Shown one piece after another: positions 1 to 6,093 of a stretch of DNA of 7,528 bases (its first letter is position 1; every line of letters begins with the position of its first letter). The DNA is taken from contig JAGSPQ010000150.1 in NCBI GenBank assembly GCA_018262385.1, positions 1-7,528 of the forward strand, read 5' to 3'. The notes under the pieces are model-generated. The model was given only the letters and a program-made list of their open reading frames with translations. It was not told the origin of the DNA and ran no database searches. This stretch comes from Myxococcaceae bacterium. GTDB lineage: Bacteria; Myxococcota; Myxococcia; Myxococcales; Myxococcaceae. Both the position numbers and the translations under genes were made by a program.

Positions 1-858
1 CTCGAGCTGCGCGTGGCGCGGGTGCTCGGCGCGCCAGATCAGCCGGAAGAAGTCGGTCAACAGCTGCTGCGCCTTGAACAGCTGGGTCAGCCGGCCCTTC
101 GCGAGGTCCTCCCGCACGAAGTAGCGCGGCAGCACCGCGACCCCGCGGCCGGCGAGGGCCTGGGCGCGCACCGCGCCGATCGTGCCCAGGTGCTGCACCC
201 GCTGAAAGCTCCACTTCTCGTTCCGCGGCCGGGCGTCGAGGAAGTACCGGAACAGCGGCAGATCGCCGCTGATGTCGAGCAGCCGGTGCCCGCTGGCGTC
301 TTCCGGCCGGCGCAGCCCCTGCTCGCGCAGCAGCCGCGGCGCGGCGACCAGCACGTACGACTCCTCGTGGAGCAGGGTGTACTTCAGGTTCGCCTCGACC
401 AGCCGCACGCTGCTCACCGCGCAGTCGACCGTGCCCCGCCGCAGCGCGGTCAGCATCTCCGAGCTGTCGGAGAAGTGCAGGTGCACCGTCCGCTGCGGCC
501 GGTGCTGCTCGAGCCGCTCGAGCGCCGGCACCAGCCAGGAGAGGCCGAGCTCGAACCGGGTCGACAGCACCAGCTCGTAGGGAGACTCGTCGGGCGCTCC
601 GGCGCTCAAGCAGGCGCGGGCCGCTTCGAGGGCGACCCGGGCCCGGGGCCAGAGCGCCTGCCCGGCGGTGGTGAGCGCGACGTGCCGGGTGGTCCGCACG
701 AACAGCGGCGCGCCCAGCTGCTCCTCCAGCCGCTTGATCCGATCGCTGAACGCCGCCGGCGAGAGGAACACCTGGGCCGAGGCGGCGCGGAAATTCAGCC
801 GGCTCGCCGCGGCATCGAAGCAGCGCAGCGAGTCGAGATCCGGCAGCGGAGGGCTCAC
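1..858 (-). CDS. LysR-family transcriptional regulator, C-terminus cut off by window edge
   Basis: Reading the minus strand from GTG at 858 gives 286 codons with no stop before the window edge, so the last residues are missing (the family is usually about 300 aa). Residues about 5-65 form the LysR winged helix-turn-helix: LDSLRCFDAAASRLNFRAAS, then LSPAAFSDRIKRLEEQLG and the wing PLFVRTTRHVALTTAGQ. The rest (about 90-286) reads as a periplasmic-binding-protein-like effector domain, with FSDSSEMLTALRRGTVDCAV and the late GRGVAVLPRYFV segment typical of the family. The start is a GTG whose last two bases belong to the anti-sigma stop (GTGA), so translation is probably coupled; no strong ribosome site is seen. 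The product should be a cytoplasmic DNA-binding protein controlled by a small molecule. Neither the effector nor the targets can be read here. LysR genes usually lie divergent from their target, but this one sits last in a sigma-factor operon. Confidence 0.93.
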   Translation of the reverse strand, partial: MSPPLPDLDSLRCFDAAASRLNFRAASAQVFLSPAAFSDRIKRLEEQLGAPLFVRTTRHVALTTAGQALWPRARVALEAARACLSAGAPDESPYELVLSTRFELGLSWLVPALERLEQHRPQRTVHLHFSDSSEMLTALRRGTVDCAVSSVRLVEANLKYTLLHEESYVLVAAPRLLREQGLRRPEDASGHRLLDISGDLPLFRYFLDARPRNEKWSFQRVQHLGTIGAVRAQALAGRGVAVLPRYFVREDLAKGRLTQLFKAQQLLTDFFRLIWRAEHPRHAQLE

Positions 859-1094
859 GCTTTTCGAAGCGCGTCGCGCAGAAACGACGTCAGCCGATCT
901 GCCACTTCCCGCGGCATCCGGGCTCGCAGCAGCGCCTTGCGGCACAGCGGCGCGGTCTCGCGGTACTGCTTCAAGAACTCTTCACAGGGGCTGCAGCCCT
1001 TGAAGTGCTGCTCGAGGTGGTGCTTCACGTCGGGCGCAACCTCGCCGTCGAGGTATTCGAGCAGCTTGTCGATGGAGTCTTTGCAGTTGAACAT
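855..1094 (-). CDS. Small soluble zinc-binding anti-sigma factor (zf-HC2/ZAS type)
   Basis: This is a 79-aa protein starting MFNCKDSIDKLLEYLDGEV. The first half matches the anti-sigma zinc-finger pattern: Cys4, the helix with YLDGE, then His30-x3-Cys34-x2-Cys37 (HFKGCSPC). A fifth cysteine lies at residue 51. There is no hydrophobic stretch, so the protein should be cytoplasmic, unlike membrane-anchored RseA types. In this family the ZAS fold binds a group IV sigma factor and keeps it from RNA polymerase, and in some members (RsrA, ChrR) zinc or redox changes release it. The partner is almost certainly the sigma factor encoded 58 bases upstream. I chose ATG at 1094 because it starts just before Cys4 and follows GGGCGG; a TTG 33 bases upstream is less likely. 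The stop TGA overlaps the LysR GTG. Family assignment is secure; redox sensing is inference. Confidence 0.88.
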   Translation of the reverse strand: MFNCKDSIDKLLEYLDGEVAPDVKHHLEQHFKGCSPCEEFLKQYRETAPLCRKALLRARMPREVADRLTSFLRDALRKA

Positions 1095-1121
1095 CGTCCG
1101 CCCAAAAACCCCTTGAGTGCC

Positions 1122-1142
1122 CCCCAATAGATGCGGCTGGGG
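1122..1142 (-). other. Weak hairpin in the sigma/anti-sigma gap
   Basis: In the 58-base gap between the sigma stop and the anti-sigma start, TGGGG (1138-1142 on the plus strand) pairs with CCCCA (1122-1126) around an 11-base loop. On the transcribed minus strand this reads CCCCA, loop, TGGGG, followed by further G runs and then a five-T stretch about 15 bases later. The stem is only 5 bp (6 with a wobble pair) and no T run follows it directly, so it is not a convincing terminator. It could modestly lower anti-sigma translation or partially attenuate, or be chance in GC-rich DNA. Confidence 0.2.
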
Positions 1143-1152
1143 ACCCTCCGTT

Positions 1153-1806
1153 TCAATCTGATGATTCCACGTCCTGATAGAAAGCGTCGATGGCTGAGCG
1201 CATCGTCAGCCGCGCCCGGTGCAGCCGGCTCTTGATGGCTGGGACGGAATCCCCAGTAATATCGCCTATTTCCTCGTAAGACAGCCCGTCGACGTCCTTG
1301 AGCAGGAAGACCCTCCGGTACTCCTCCGGCAGGGCGTCGGCGGCGAGCTGAATCGCCTCCGACAGCTCGGCATCGAGGGTGAGCCCCAGCGCGTCGCTCT
1401 TCCAATCGGCGACCTCGTCGAGCATCGAGCCGCGCTCGTTGAACTGCGGACCCTCGAGGCTGGCTTCGATCTGGCTGACCACCTTCCGGTGCCGCAGCCG
1501 CATCAACGTCTGGTTGGCGGCGATCCGGTTGAGCCAGCCGACGAACGCGGCGGTGTTCTCGCCCTTGAACCCGGAGAGGTTGCGCCAGGCGGAGAGGAAC
1601 ACCTCCTGGGTGATCTCCGCCGCGTCGGCCTCCGAGCGGGTCATCCGCAGAGCCAGGCCGTAGACCCGATCGCGGTGGAGCTCGACCAGCTTCTCGAACG
1701 CGCCGAGCTCACCCGCCTGGGCTTGCCGCAGCAGCAGGTTCTCGTCGCTCGCCTCCATGAGGGGGCGCACGTTGGGTTGGCGCTGCAGGCGCGTCAAGTC
1801 CCTCAT
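1153..1806 (-). CDS. ECF-type (group IV) RNA polymerase sigma factor
   Basis: This 217-aa protein has the two-domain layout of extracytoplasmic-function sigma factors. Region 2 lies at about residues 36-107: AFEKLVELHRDRVYGLALRM, then the DAAEITQEVFLSAWRNLSGF core helix and the WLNRIAANQTLMRLRHRK region. After a linker of about 40 residues, region 4 lies at about 150-205: ALPEEYRRVFLLKDVDGLSY, EEIGDITGDSVPAIKSRLHR, the -35-binding helix-turn-helix. It directs RNA polymerase to a specific regulon; that regulon cannot be read here. The start ATG at 1806 overlaps the glycosylase stop (ATGA) and is preceded by GGCGGGG with 3 bases of spacing, which favours it over the internal Met17. The small anti-sigma gene follows, the usual arrangement for a sigma with its inhibitor. 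The sequence is RpoE-like, but I cannot assign an ECF subgroup. Confidence 0.95.
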   Translation of the reverse strand: MRDLTRLQRQPNVRPLMEASDENLLLRQAQAGELGAFEKLVELHRDRVYGLALRMTRSEADAAEITQEVFLSAWRNLSGFKGENTAAFVGWLNRIAANQTLMRLRHRKVVSQIEASLEGPQFNERGSMLDEVADWKSDALGLTLDAELSEAIQLAADALPEEYRRVFLLKDVDGLSYEEIGDITGDSVPAIKSRLHRARLTMRSAIDAFYQDVESSD

Positions 1807-2423
1807 GATCCCCGCCGGCTCACGAATGGGTTACCGGCCAGCCACAGGCGGTAGGGTTTGGCGGCCCACCCACCGGCGTAGTCGACGCCGATCCGCGGCC
1901 CGCGCCGAACGTCGCGCGCCTCCACCTTCGCCCCGCGCTCCAGCCACAGCACCGGCCCGGCGAGCGAGAGCCGGTTCTGTTCGCGGGTCAGCCCGAACGC
2001 GCGGGTCAGCCGACCCGGGCCGTCGGTGCGCGCCGCCAGCGGCTGCAGCGGCTCGAGCGCGCGGATCAACACCGCCGCCCCGCGGCCGGTGGAGACGTTG
2101 AAGCAGTGGTGCATCCCGTAGATGAAATAGACGTAGGCGTGCCCGGGCGGGCCGAACATCACCTCGGTGCGTGCGGTGCGGCCCTTCGCCGAGTGGCACG
2201 CCAGGTCGTGCGGCCCGAGGTAGGCCTCGACCTCGACGATCCGGCCCCGCTGCTGCCGGTGCACCAGCACCTGCCCCAGCAGTCCCCGCGCCACCTGCAG
2301 CGCCGGCCGGGCGTAGAAGCGCGGCGGCAGAACGTGGCGTCTTGCCACACCGCTTCCGGCCGCGCGCTCGCTGATCAGCGGATCCATCGCGACGGTCGTG
2401 CTAGTACCTCGCGGCCCTTTCAT
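1803..2423 (-). CDS. DNA-3-methyladenine glycosylase (Mpg/AAG family)
   Basis: The product is a 206-aa monofunctional base-excision enzyme that removes alkylated purines such as 3-methyladenine, leaving an abasic site. Signature segments are clear: LARG-type ARGLLGQVLVHR, IVEVEAYLGPHDLACHSAKG with the expected catalytic Glu, RTEVMFGPPGHAYVYFIYGM with HHCFNV following, GPGRLTRAFGLT, and the C-terminal LWLAGNPFVS. Two starts are possible. ATG at 2423 gives MKGPRG and follows GGAGGAG at ideal spacing, so I prefer it. ATG at 2387 gives MDPLISER and 194 aa, close to family length, but has no good ribosome site. The open frame runs up to 2645, but those extra 74 residues look non-coding and overlap MalQ. 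The stop overlaps the sigma start, so the enzyme heads a probable four-gene operon; co-expression with stress-type regulators suggests, but does not prove, an alkylation or genotoxic stress link. Confidence 0.94.
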   Translation of the reverse strand: MKGPRGTSTTVAMDPLISERAAGSGVARRHVLPPRFYARPALQVARGLLGQVLVHRQQRGRIVEVEAYLGPHDLACHSAKGRTARTEVMFGPPGHAYVYFIYGMHHCFNVSTGRGAAVLIRALEPLQPLAARTDGPGRLTRAFGLTREQNRLSLAGPVLWLERGAKVEARDVRRGPRIGVDYAGGWAAKPYRLWLAGNPFVSRRGS

Positions 2424-2424
2424 G
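2421..2424. promoter_or_regulatory. Palindromic CATG holding overlapping divergent start codons
   Basis: CATG at this point supplies ATG on the plus strand (2422-2424, preferred MalQ start) and ATG on the minus strand (2423-2421, preferred glycosylase start). If both are used there is no intergenic DNA at all between the two divergent genes. The minus-strand ATG has a strong ribosome site; the plus-strand ATG has none, so MalQ might be translated leaderless or from GTG 2398 upstream. No consensus -35/-10 pair was found on either strand; a TGCTAGTAC at 2399-2407 is only a weak extended -10 resemblance for MalQ. Confidence 0.5.
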
Positions 2425-3978
2425 AACTCCTCCGGCCGACTTTCAGGTGTGTTGTTGCCGCTGTTTTCTCTGCGCGCCCGCAGTGATTTCGGGATCGGTG
2501 ACTTCGGGTCTGTCGACGGCTTGTTCGCCTGGTTGCAGCTGTCGGGCCAGCGGCTGTGGATGTTGCTGCCGCTGCTGCCGACTGCGTGGGGAGATCCCAG
2601 CCCGTATTCGACGTGCTGTGCATTTGGCCTAAACCCGCTGTTCATCGATCTGAATCCCTTGATCGCCCGCTACTCGCTCTCGCTCTCGGACGACGAGCAG
2701 CACCGGCTGGCCGAGGCCCGGCGGGCGCCGGTGGTCCGTTACGATCTGGTGGTGCCGCTGAAGGGCGCGCTGCTCGCCCGCGCCTTCGAGGCGTTCGAGC
2801 GCAGTCCCGACGCCGCCTTCGAGACCTTTTGCGCCGCCAAGCGCGCCTGGCTCGACGACTACGCCCTGTTCGCGGCGATCTCCGAAGAAGAGCACCGCCG
2901 CCCCTGGTGGGACTGGAAAGACGGGCTGGCCGAGCGGGCTCCCGCTGCGCTCCAGGCGGCGCGCACCCGGCTGAAGCGGGCGGTGCGGTTCCAGCAGTGG
3001 GCCCAGTGGGTCGCCGACACCCAGTGGCAGCACGTGCGCACCCGGGCCGCCGCCCACGGGGTGCTGGTCTGCGGCGACGAGCCGTTCATCATCGGGCAGA
3101 ACAGCTCGGACTGCTGGTGCCAGCCGAAGCTGCTGCGGCGCGACGCGCGGCTGGGCGTGCCTCCCGATGACTTCGCGGTCGACGGGCAGGACTGGGGCCT
3201 GCCGTGGTTCGACTTCGCGGCGATGGAAGCCGAGCAGTACCAGTGGCTGAAGTTCCGCGCGGTGCAGGCGGCCGGGTACTACGACCTGCGGCGGGTGGAT
3301 CACGCGGTCGGCTACTTCCGCCAGTACCTGCGGGACGAGCAGACTCCCCGCGGCCGGTTCCTGCCCGAGGTCGAGCCCGAGCAGGCGGCGCTGGGCGAGA
3401 AGAACTTCCGGCTGCTCTCGTCGGCCGCCCCGCCTCCGCCCGGGTTGCCGTCGGCGATCATCGCCGAGGATCTCGGGGTGATTCCCAAGTTCGTCCGGGC
3501 GGTGCTCGATGCGCTCAAGCTGCCCGGCTACAAGGTGATGCGCTGGGCGCGCGAAGACGGCGTCTACCAGCACCCCCACCAGTACCCCGAGGTCTCGCTG
3601 GTCACCACCGGCACCCACGACTCGGAGACGCTGCGCGATTGGTGGACGGTGAGCGCCCCGTGGGAACGCGAAGCGGTCTGCCGGGTCTTCCCCGAGCTCA
3701 ACCCCTTCCAGCCGCCGCCGGCCGAGTTCAGCCCCGAGCTGCACGAGGCGCTGCTGCGCTCGGCGCTCAACGCCTCGAGCGCGCTGTGCGTGCTGCCGTG
3801 GCAGGACGTGTTCGGCGAGGCCGAGCGGGTGAACCTGCCCGGCACGGTCAGCGACGCCAACTGGACCTACCGGATCAAGCCCGACGCCGAAGACCTCAGC
3901 AGCCGCGAGGACACCGCCCGCACTGGGTTGTGGCTCAGGCGGCTGACTGCCGAGGGCCGTCGCAGCACTGCTGCGTGA
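2422..3978 (+). CDS. malQ: 4-alpha-glucanotransferase (amylomaltase, GH77)
   Basis: The 518-aa product transfers alpha-1,4-glucan segments between maltodextrins in glycogen/maltose metabolism, in the cytoplasm. The N-terminus has SGVLLPLFSL and GIGDFG as in the family, then SPYSTCCAFGLNPLFIDL, GVPPDDFAVDGQDWGLPWFD, and the three GH77 catalytic carboxylates: Asp293 in LRRVDHAVGYFR, Glu349 in IIAEDLGVIP and Asp400 in TTGTHDSETLRDWW. NLPGTVSDANWTYR closes the domain. Length fits the short bacterial/Thermus-like type rather than the longer E. coli enzyme. Several motifs are divergent: the usual QSxSAF is STCCAF, and the usual HDSADVW is QNSSDCW. ATG 2422 was chosen because it lies just before the conserved start of the barrel; GTG 2398 in frame would add 8 residues. 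Neither has a clear ribosome site. The TamA gene begins 3 bases after the stop, suggesting co-transcription. Confidence 0.93.
   Translation: MNSSGRLSGVLLPLFSLRARSDFGIGDFGSVDGLFAWLQLSGQRLWMLLPLLPTAWGDPSPYSTCCAFGLNPLFIDLNPLIARYSLSLSDDEQHRLAEARRAPVVRYDLVVPLKGALLARAFEAFERSPDAAFETFCAAKRAWLDDYALFAAISEEEHRRPWWDWKDGLAERAPAALQAARTRLKRAVRFQQWAQWVADTQWQHVRTRAAAHGVLVCGDEPFIIGQNSSDCWCQPKLLRRDARLGVPPDDFAVDGQDWGLPWFDFAAMEAEQYQWLKFRAVQAAGYYDLRRVDHAVGYFRQYLRDEQTPRGRFLPEVEPEQAALGEKNFRLLSSAAPPPPGLPSAIIAEDLGVIPKFVRAVLDALKLPGYKVMRWAREDGVYQHPHQYPEVSLVTTGTHDSETLRDWWTVSAPWEREAVCRVFPELNPFQPPPAEFSPELHEALLRSALNASSALCVLPWQDVFGEAERVNLPGTVSDANWTYRIKPDAEDLSSREDTARTGLWLRRLTAEGRRSTAA
2427..2433 (-). promoter_or_regulatory. 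Strong ribosome binding site deciding the glycosylase start
   Basis: On the minus strand the sequence is GGAGGAG followed by TTC and then ATG at 2423. The GGAGG core sits 5 bases from the start codon, which is near ideal. It is the best Shine-Dalgarno match I noticed in the window, and it lies inside the first codons of MalQ on the other strand (Asn-Ser-Ser). It favours the 206-aa glycosylase over the 194-aa version. Confidence 0.65.
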
Positions 3979-3981
3979 TCG

Positions 3982-6093
3982 ATGCGCCCGAGCGCGCCGG
4001 GAGGCTGGATCCGCTGCGGGTGGGTGCTGATCGCGCTCGCCGGCTGTGCGGGGGGCGCGCCGAAGCCCGACGGCCCGATGATCGACACGCTCCAGATCGA
4101 AGGGGCGAAGGCGATTCCTCCGCGGGAAGTGAAGAAGAAGATCCTCACTGCCCAATCGAGCTTCTTCCCGTTCTGGCTGCAGTGGCTGCCGCTGGTGGGC
4201 GAAGACGAGTACTTCGACATCAACGCCTGGCAGGCCGACCTGCGGCGGATCGAGCGCTTCTACCAGTCGGAAGGCTTCTACCAGGCCCGGGTGCTCGACG
4301 ACGACGTGCTCGAGACCAAGACGGGCCATGTCGCGCTGAAGGTGAAGCTCAACGAAGGAGAGCCGACCCGGATCAGCGAGCTGACGATCGTCGGGCTCGA
4401 CGCTCTTGCGCCCGAACACCAGCAGCAGGTGCGCGAGAAGCTGCCGGTGAAGGTCGGCGACACGTTTCGCGAGGCGCACTGGGCCGAGGCCAAGCAGGCG
4501 ATCGCCCAGCGCCTGCTCGAGCTCGGCTACGCCGAGGCGGTCGTCGAGGGCGAAGCGGTGGTCGACCTCGAGCGCGGTTCCGCCGCGCTCACCCTCGGCG
4601 CCACCCCAGGCCCGCGCTACCGGTTCGGCAACATCTTCGTCGCCAACCCCGAAGGGCTGGTGCTGCCGAAGTGGATCGTCGAGCAGGCCGAGAACGCGAT
4701 CCGGGTGGGCGACTGGTACACCGAGTCCGCGCTGGTCGAGGCCCAGGAGCTGGTCTTCCAGATGGGGGTGTTCGGCGCGGTGAAGGTCAACCGCGGCGCG
4801 CCGGATCGGCAGTCGGGAACAGTGCCGGTGGTGGTCGACGTGCGCGAGGCTCCGTTTCGCAGCGTTCGAGGGGGCGGGGGGCTGGGCGTCGATCCGCTGC
4901 GCCAGCAGGTCTACCTGGTGGGCGAGTTCACCCACCGCAACTTCCTCGGGGGGCTGCGCCGGTTCTCCCTGCGCGGGAAGGCGGGCGTCGCAGTCTTGCC
5001 GACCGTCTGGGCCGTCGCGTCGGGAGACCCGAGCGCGAAGATCGGGCCGGTGGTGCAGATCACCACCGAGTTCGAGCAGCCGCGCTTCTTGAGCGCGCGC
5101 AACCTCACCGGGCAGCTCTCGCTCGAGCTCTCCAGCGGCCTCGAGCCGGCGTACGACTACCTCGGGGGCACCTTCAGGGCCGGAGTGGTCTGGCGCCCGA
5201 GCCCCCACCTCGCGATCTTTCCCTCGTACAACCTCGACGTCTACCGGCTCAGCTCGCAGCTGCCGCTGACCGTGGCCGCGCCCGCGGCGCTGCTGGGCTG
5301 CCCGGAGATCTGCGTCATCAGCTACCTCGAGCAGACCCTCGAGTGGGATCGCCGCGACAGCAAGCTCGAGCCAAAGACGGGCACCTTCGTCGGGCTCTCG
5401 CTGCAGGAAGGGGGCCTGGGCGGGGTCTTTGCCTTCCTGCGCGTCCAGCCCGAGGTGCGCGGCTACCTCTCGTTCGGCGAAGAGAAGCGGGTGACCCTGG
5501 CGGCGAAGCTCAAGCTGGGGACGCTCCACTCGTTCAACAAGGACAGCGATTCGCCGATCATGGCCCGCTTCTTTTCCGGCGGCTCGGCGATGCGCGGCTT
5601 CTCGACCCGGCGGCTGTCCCCGATGATCGAGTCGCCCCTGGCCAACGCCCCGCCGCCCCAGCCCGAGCCGCCCCCGATCGCGCAGCAGGTGGTCGCGGGC
5701 GAGACGGTGCCGATTGGAGGGAAGGGACTGCTCGAGGCGTCGGTTGAGCTTCGATGGAACGTGTGGGGTGACCTGGTGCTGGCCCTGTTCTCCGACACCG
5801 GGCTGGTGACGTGGGAGTCGCTGGGCGAGTCCTCCAACCAGCTGCAGTACATCTACACCTCAGTGGGCGTGGGCGCCCGCTACCGGACTCCGCTGGGGCC
5901 GATTCGCCTCGATCTCGCGGTTCGGCTTCCGCTCGGCTCTCCGCAGCGGCTCAACCCCACCGGCCGGGCCGACCCCCGCATCATCGCCTACCAGCAGGGG
6001 GGGTGCTTCGGGCTGGGCGACACTCCGACGGACTGGGGCGGCTCGCCCGAAGGGATCTGCGCCTTTCACCTGTCGATCGGTGAGGCGTTCTAG
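3982..6093 (+). CDS. tamA: TamA-like Omp85 outer-membrane protein with lipoprotein signal
   Basis: This 703-aa protein fits the TamA/BamA superfamily. Residues 1-22 are a signal peptide ending in the lipobox LAGC (Cys22, then Ala, so outer-membrane sorting would be expected). Three POTRA-like repeats follow at about 33-125, 131-210 and 212-290: for example IDTLQIEGAKAIPPREV, ISELTIVGLDALAPEHQQQV and YRFGNIFVANPEGLVLPK. The rest (about 295-703) is a beta-barrel with alternating strands, the Omp85 loop motif MRGF at 537-540, the late LGPIRLDLAVRLPL strand and a terminal Phe. A proline-rich insert (about 552-568) follows the RGF motif. Cysteines 440/444 and 675/693 could form extracellular disulfides. 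In E. coli, TamA works with TamB in outer-membrane protein assembly and envelope lipid transport; the TamB gene directly downstream, overlapping by one base, supports that role here. A BamA paralogue is the alternative, but BamA has five POTRAs. Confidence 0.9.
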   Translation: MRPSAPGGWIRCGWVLIALAGCAGGAPKPDGPMIDTLQIEGAKAIPPREVKKKILTAQSSFFPFWLQWLPLVGEDEYFDINAWQADLRRIERFYQSEGFYQARVLDDDVLETKTGHVALKVKLNEGEPTRISELTIVGLDALAPEHQQQVREKLPVKVGDTFREAHWAEAKQAIAQRLLELGYAEAVVEGEAVVDLERGSAALTLGATPGPRYRFGNIFVANPEGLVLPKWIVEQAENAIRVGDWYTESALVEAQELVFQMGVFGAVKVNRGAPDRQSGTVPVVVDVREAPFRSVRGGGGLGVDPLRQQVYLVGEFTHRNFLGGLRRFSLRGKAGVAVLPTVWAVASGDPSAKIGPVVQITTEFEQPRFLSARNLTGQLSLELSSGLEPAYDYLGGTFRAGVVWRPSPHLAIFPSYNLDVYRLSSQLPLTVAAPAALLGCPEICVISYLEQTLEWDRRDSKLEPKTGTFVGLSLQEGGLGGVFAFLRVQPEVRGYLSFGEEKRVTLAAKLKLGTLHSFNKDSDSPIMARFFSGGSAMRGFSTRRLSPMIESPLANAPPPQPEPPPIAQQVVAGETVPIGGKGLLEASVELRWNVWGDLVLALFSDTGLVTWESLGESSNQLQYIYTSVGVGARYRTPLGPIRLDLAVRLPLGSPQRLNPTGRADPRIIAYQQGGCFGLGDTPTDWGGSPEGICAFHLSIGEAF

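Noticed and set aside
13..1116. Plus-strand open frame of 367 codons opposite the LysR and anti-sigma genes
   Set aside because: Low-complexity Arg/Gln/Pro/Ala-rich translation with no family motif; the opposite strand encodes clear LysR and zf-HC2 proteins. It is a shadow of high-GC codon use.
1025..1405. Minus-strand frame of 126 codons overlapping sigma and anti-sigma genes
   Set aside because: Out of frame with both genes and Arg/Gly-rich; it only bridges the gap between them by chance.
1219..1854. Plus-strand open frame of 211 codons opposite the sigma factor
   Set aside because: No recognisable domain, biased composition; the minus strand has unmistakable sigma regions 2 and 4.
2424..2645. 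74-residue N-terminal extension of the glycosylase
   Set aside because: Sits opposite conserved MalQ coding sequence, is unlike any part of the Mpg family, and a strong ribosome site precedes the later ATG at 2423.
2629..5529. Minus-strand open frame of 966 codons across malQ and tamA
   Set aside because: Spans two unrelated, well-supported genes on the other strand; translation is compositionally biased (Arg, Leu, Gln, Val) without recognisable domains. Typical antisense frame in GC-rich DNA.
3204..5747. Plus-strand open frame of 847 codons overlapping malQ and tamA in another frame
   Set aside because: Arg/Ala/Gly-rich, no motifs, and crosses the boundary between two genes with intact catalytic and Omp85 signatures in the true frames.
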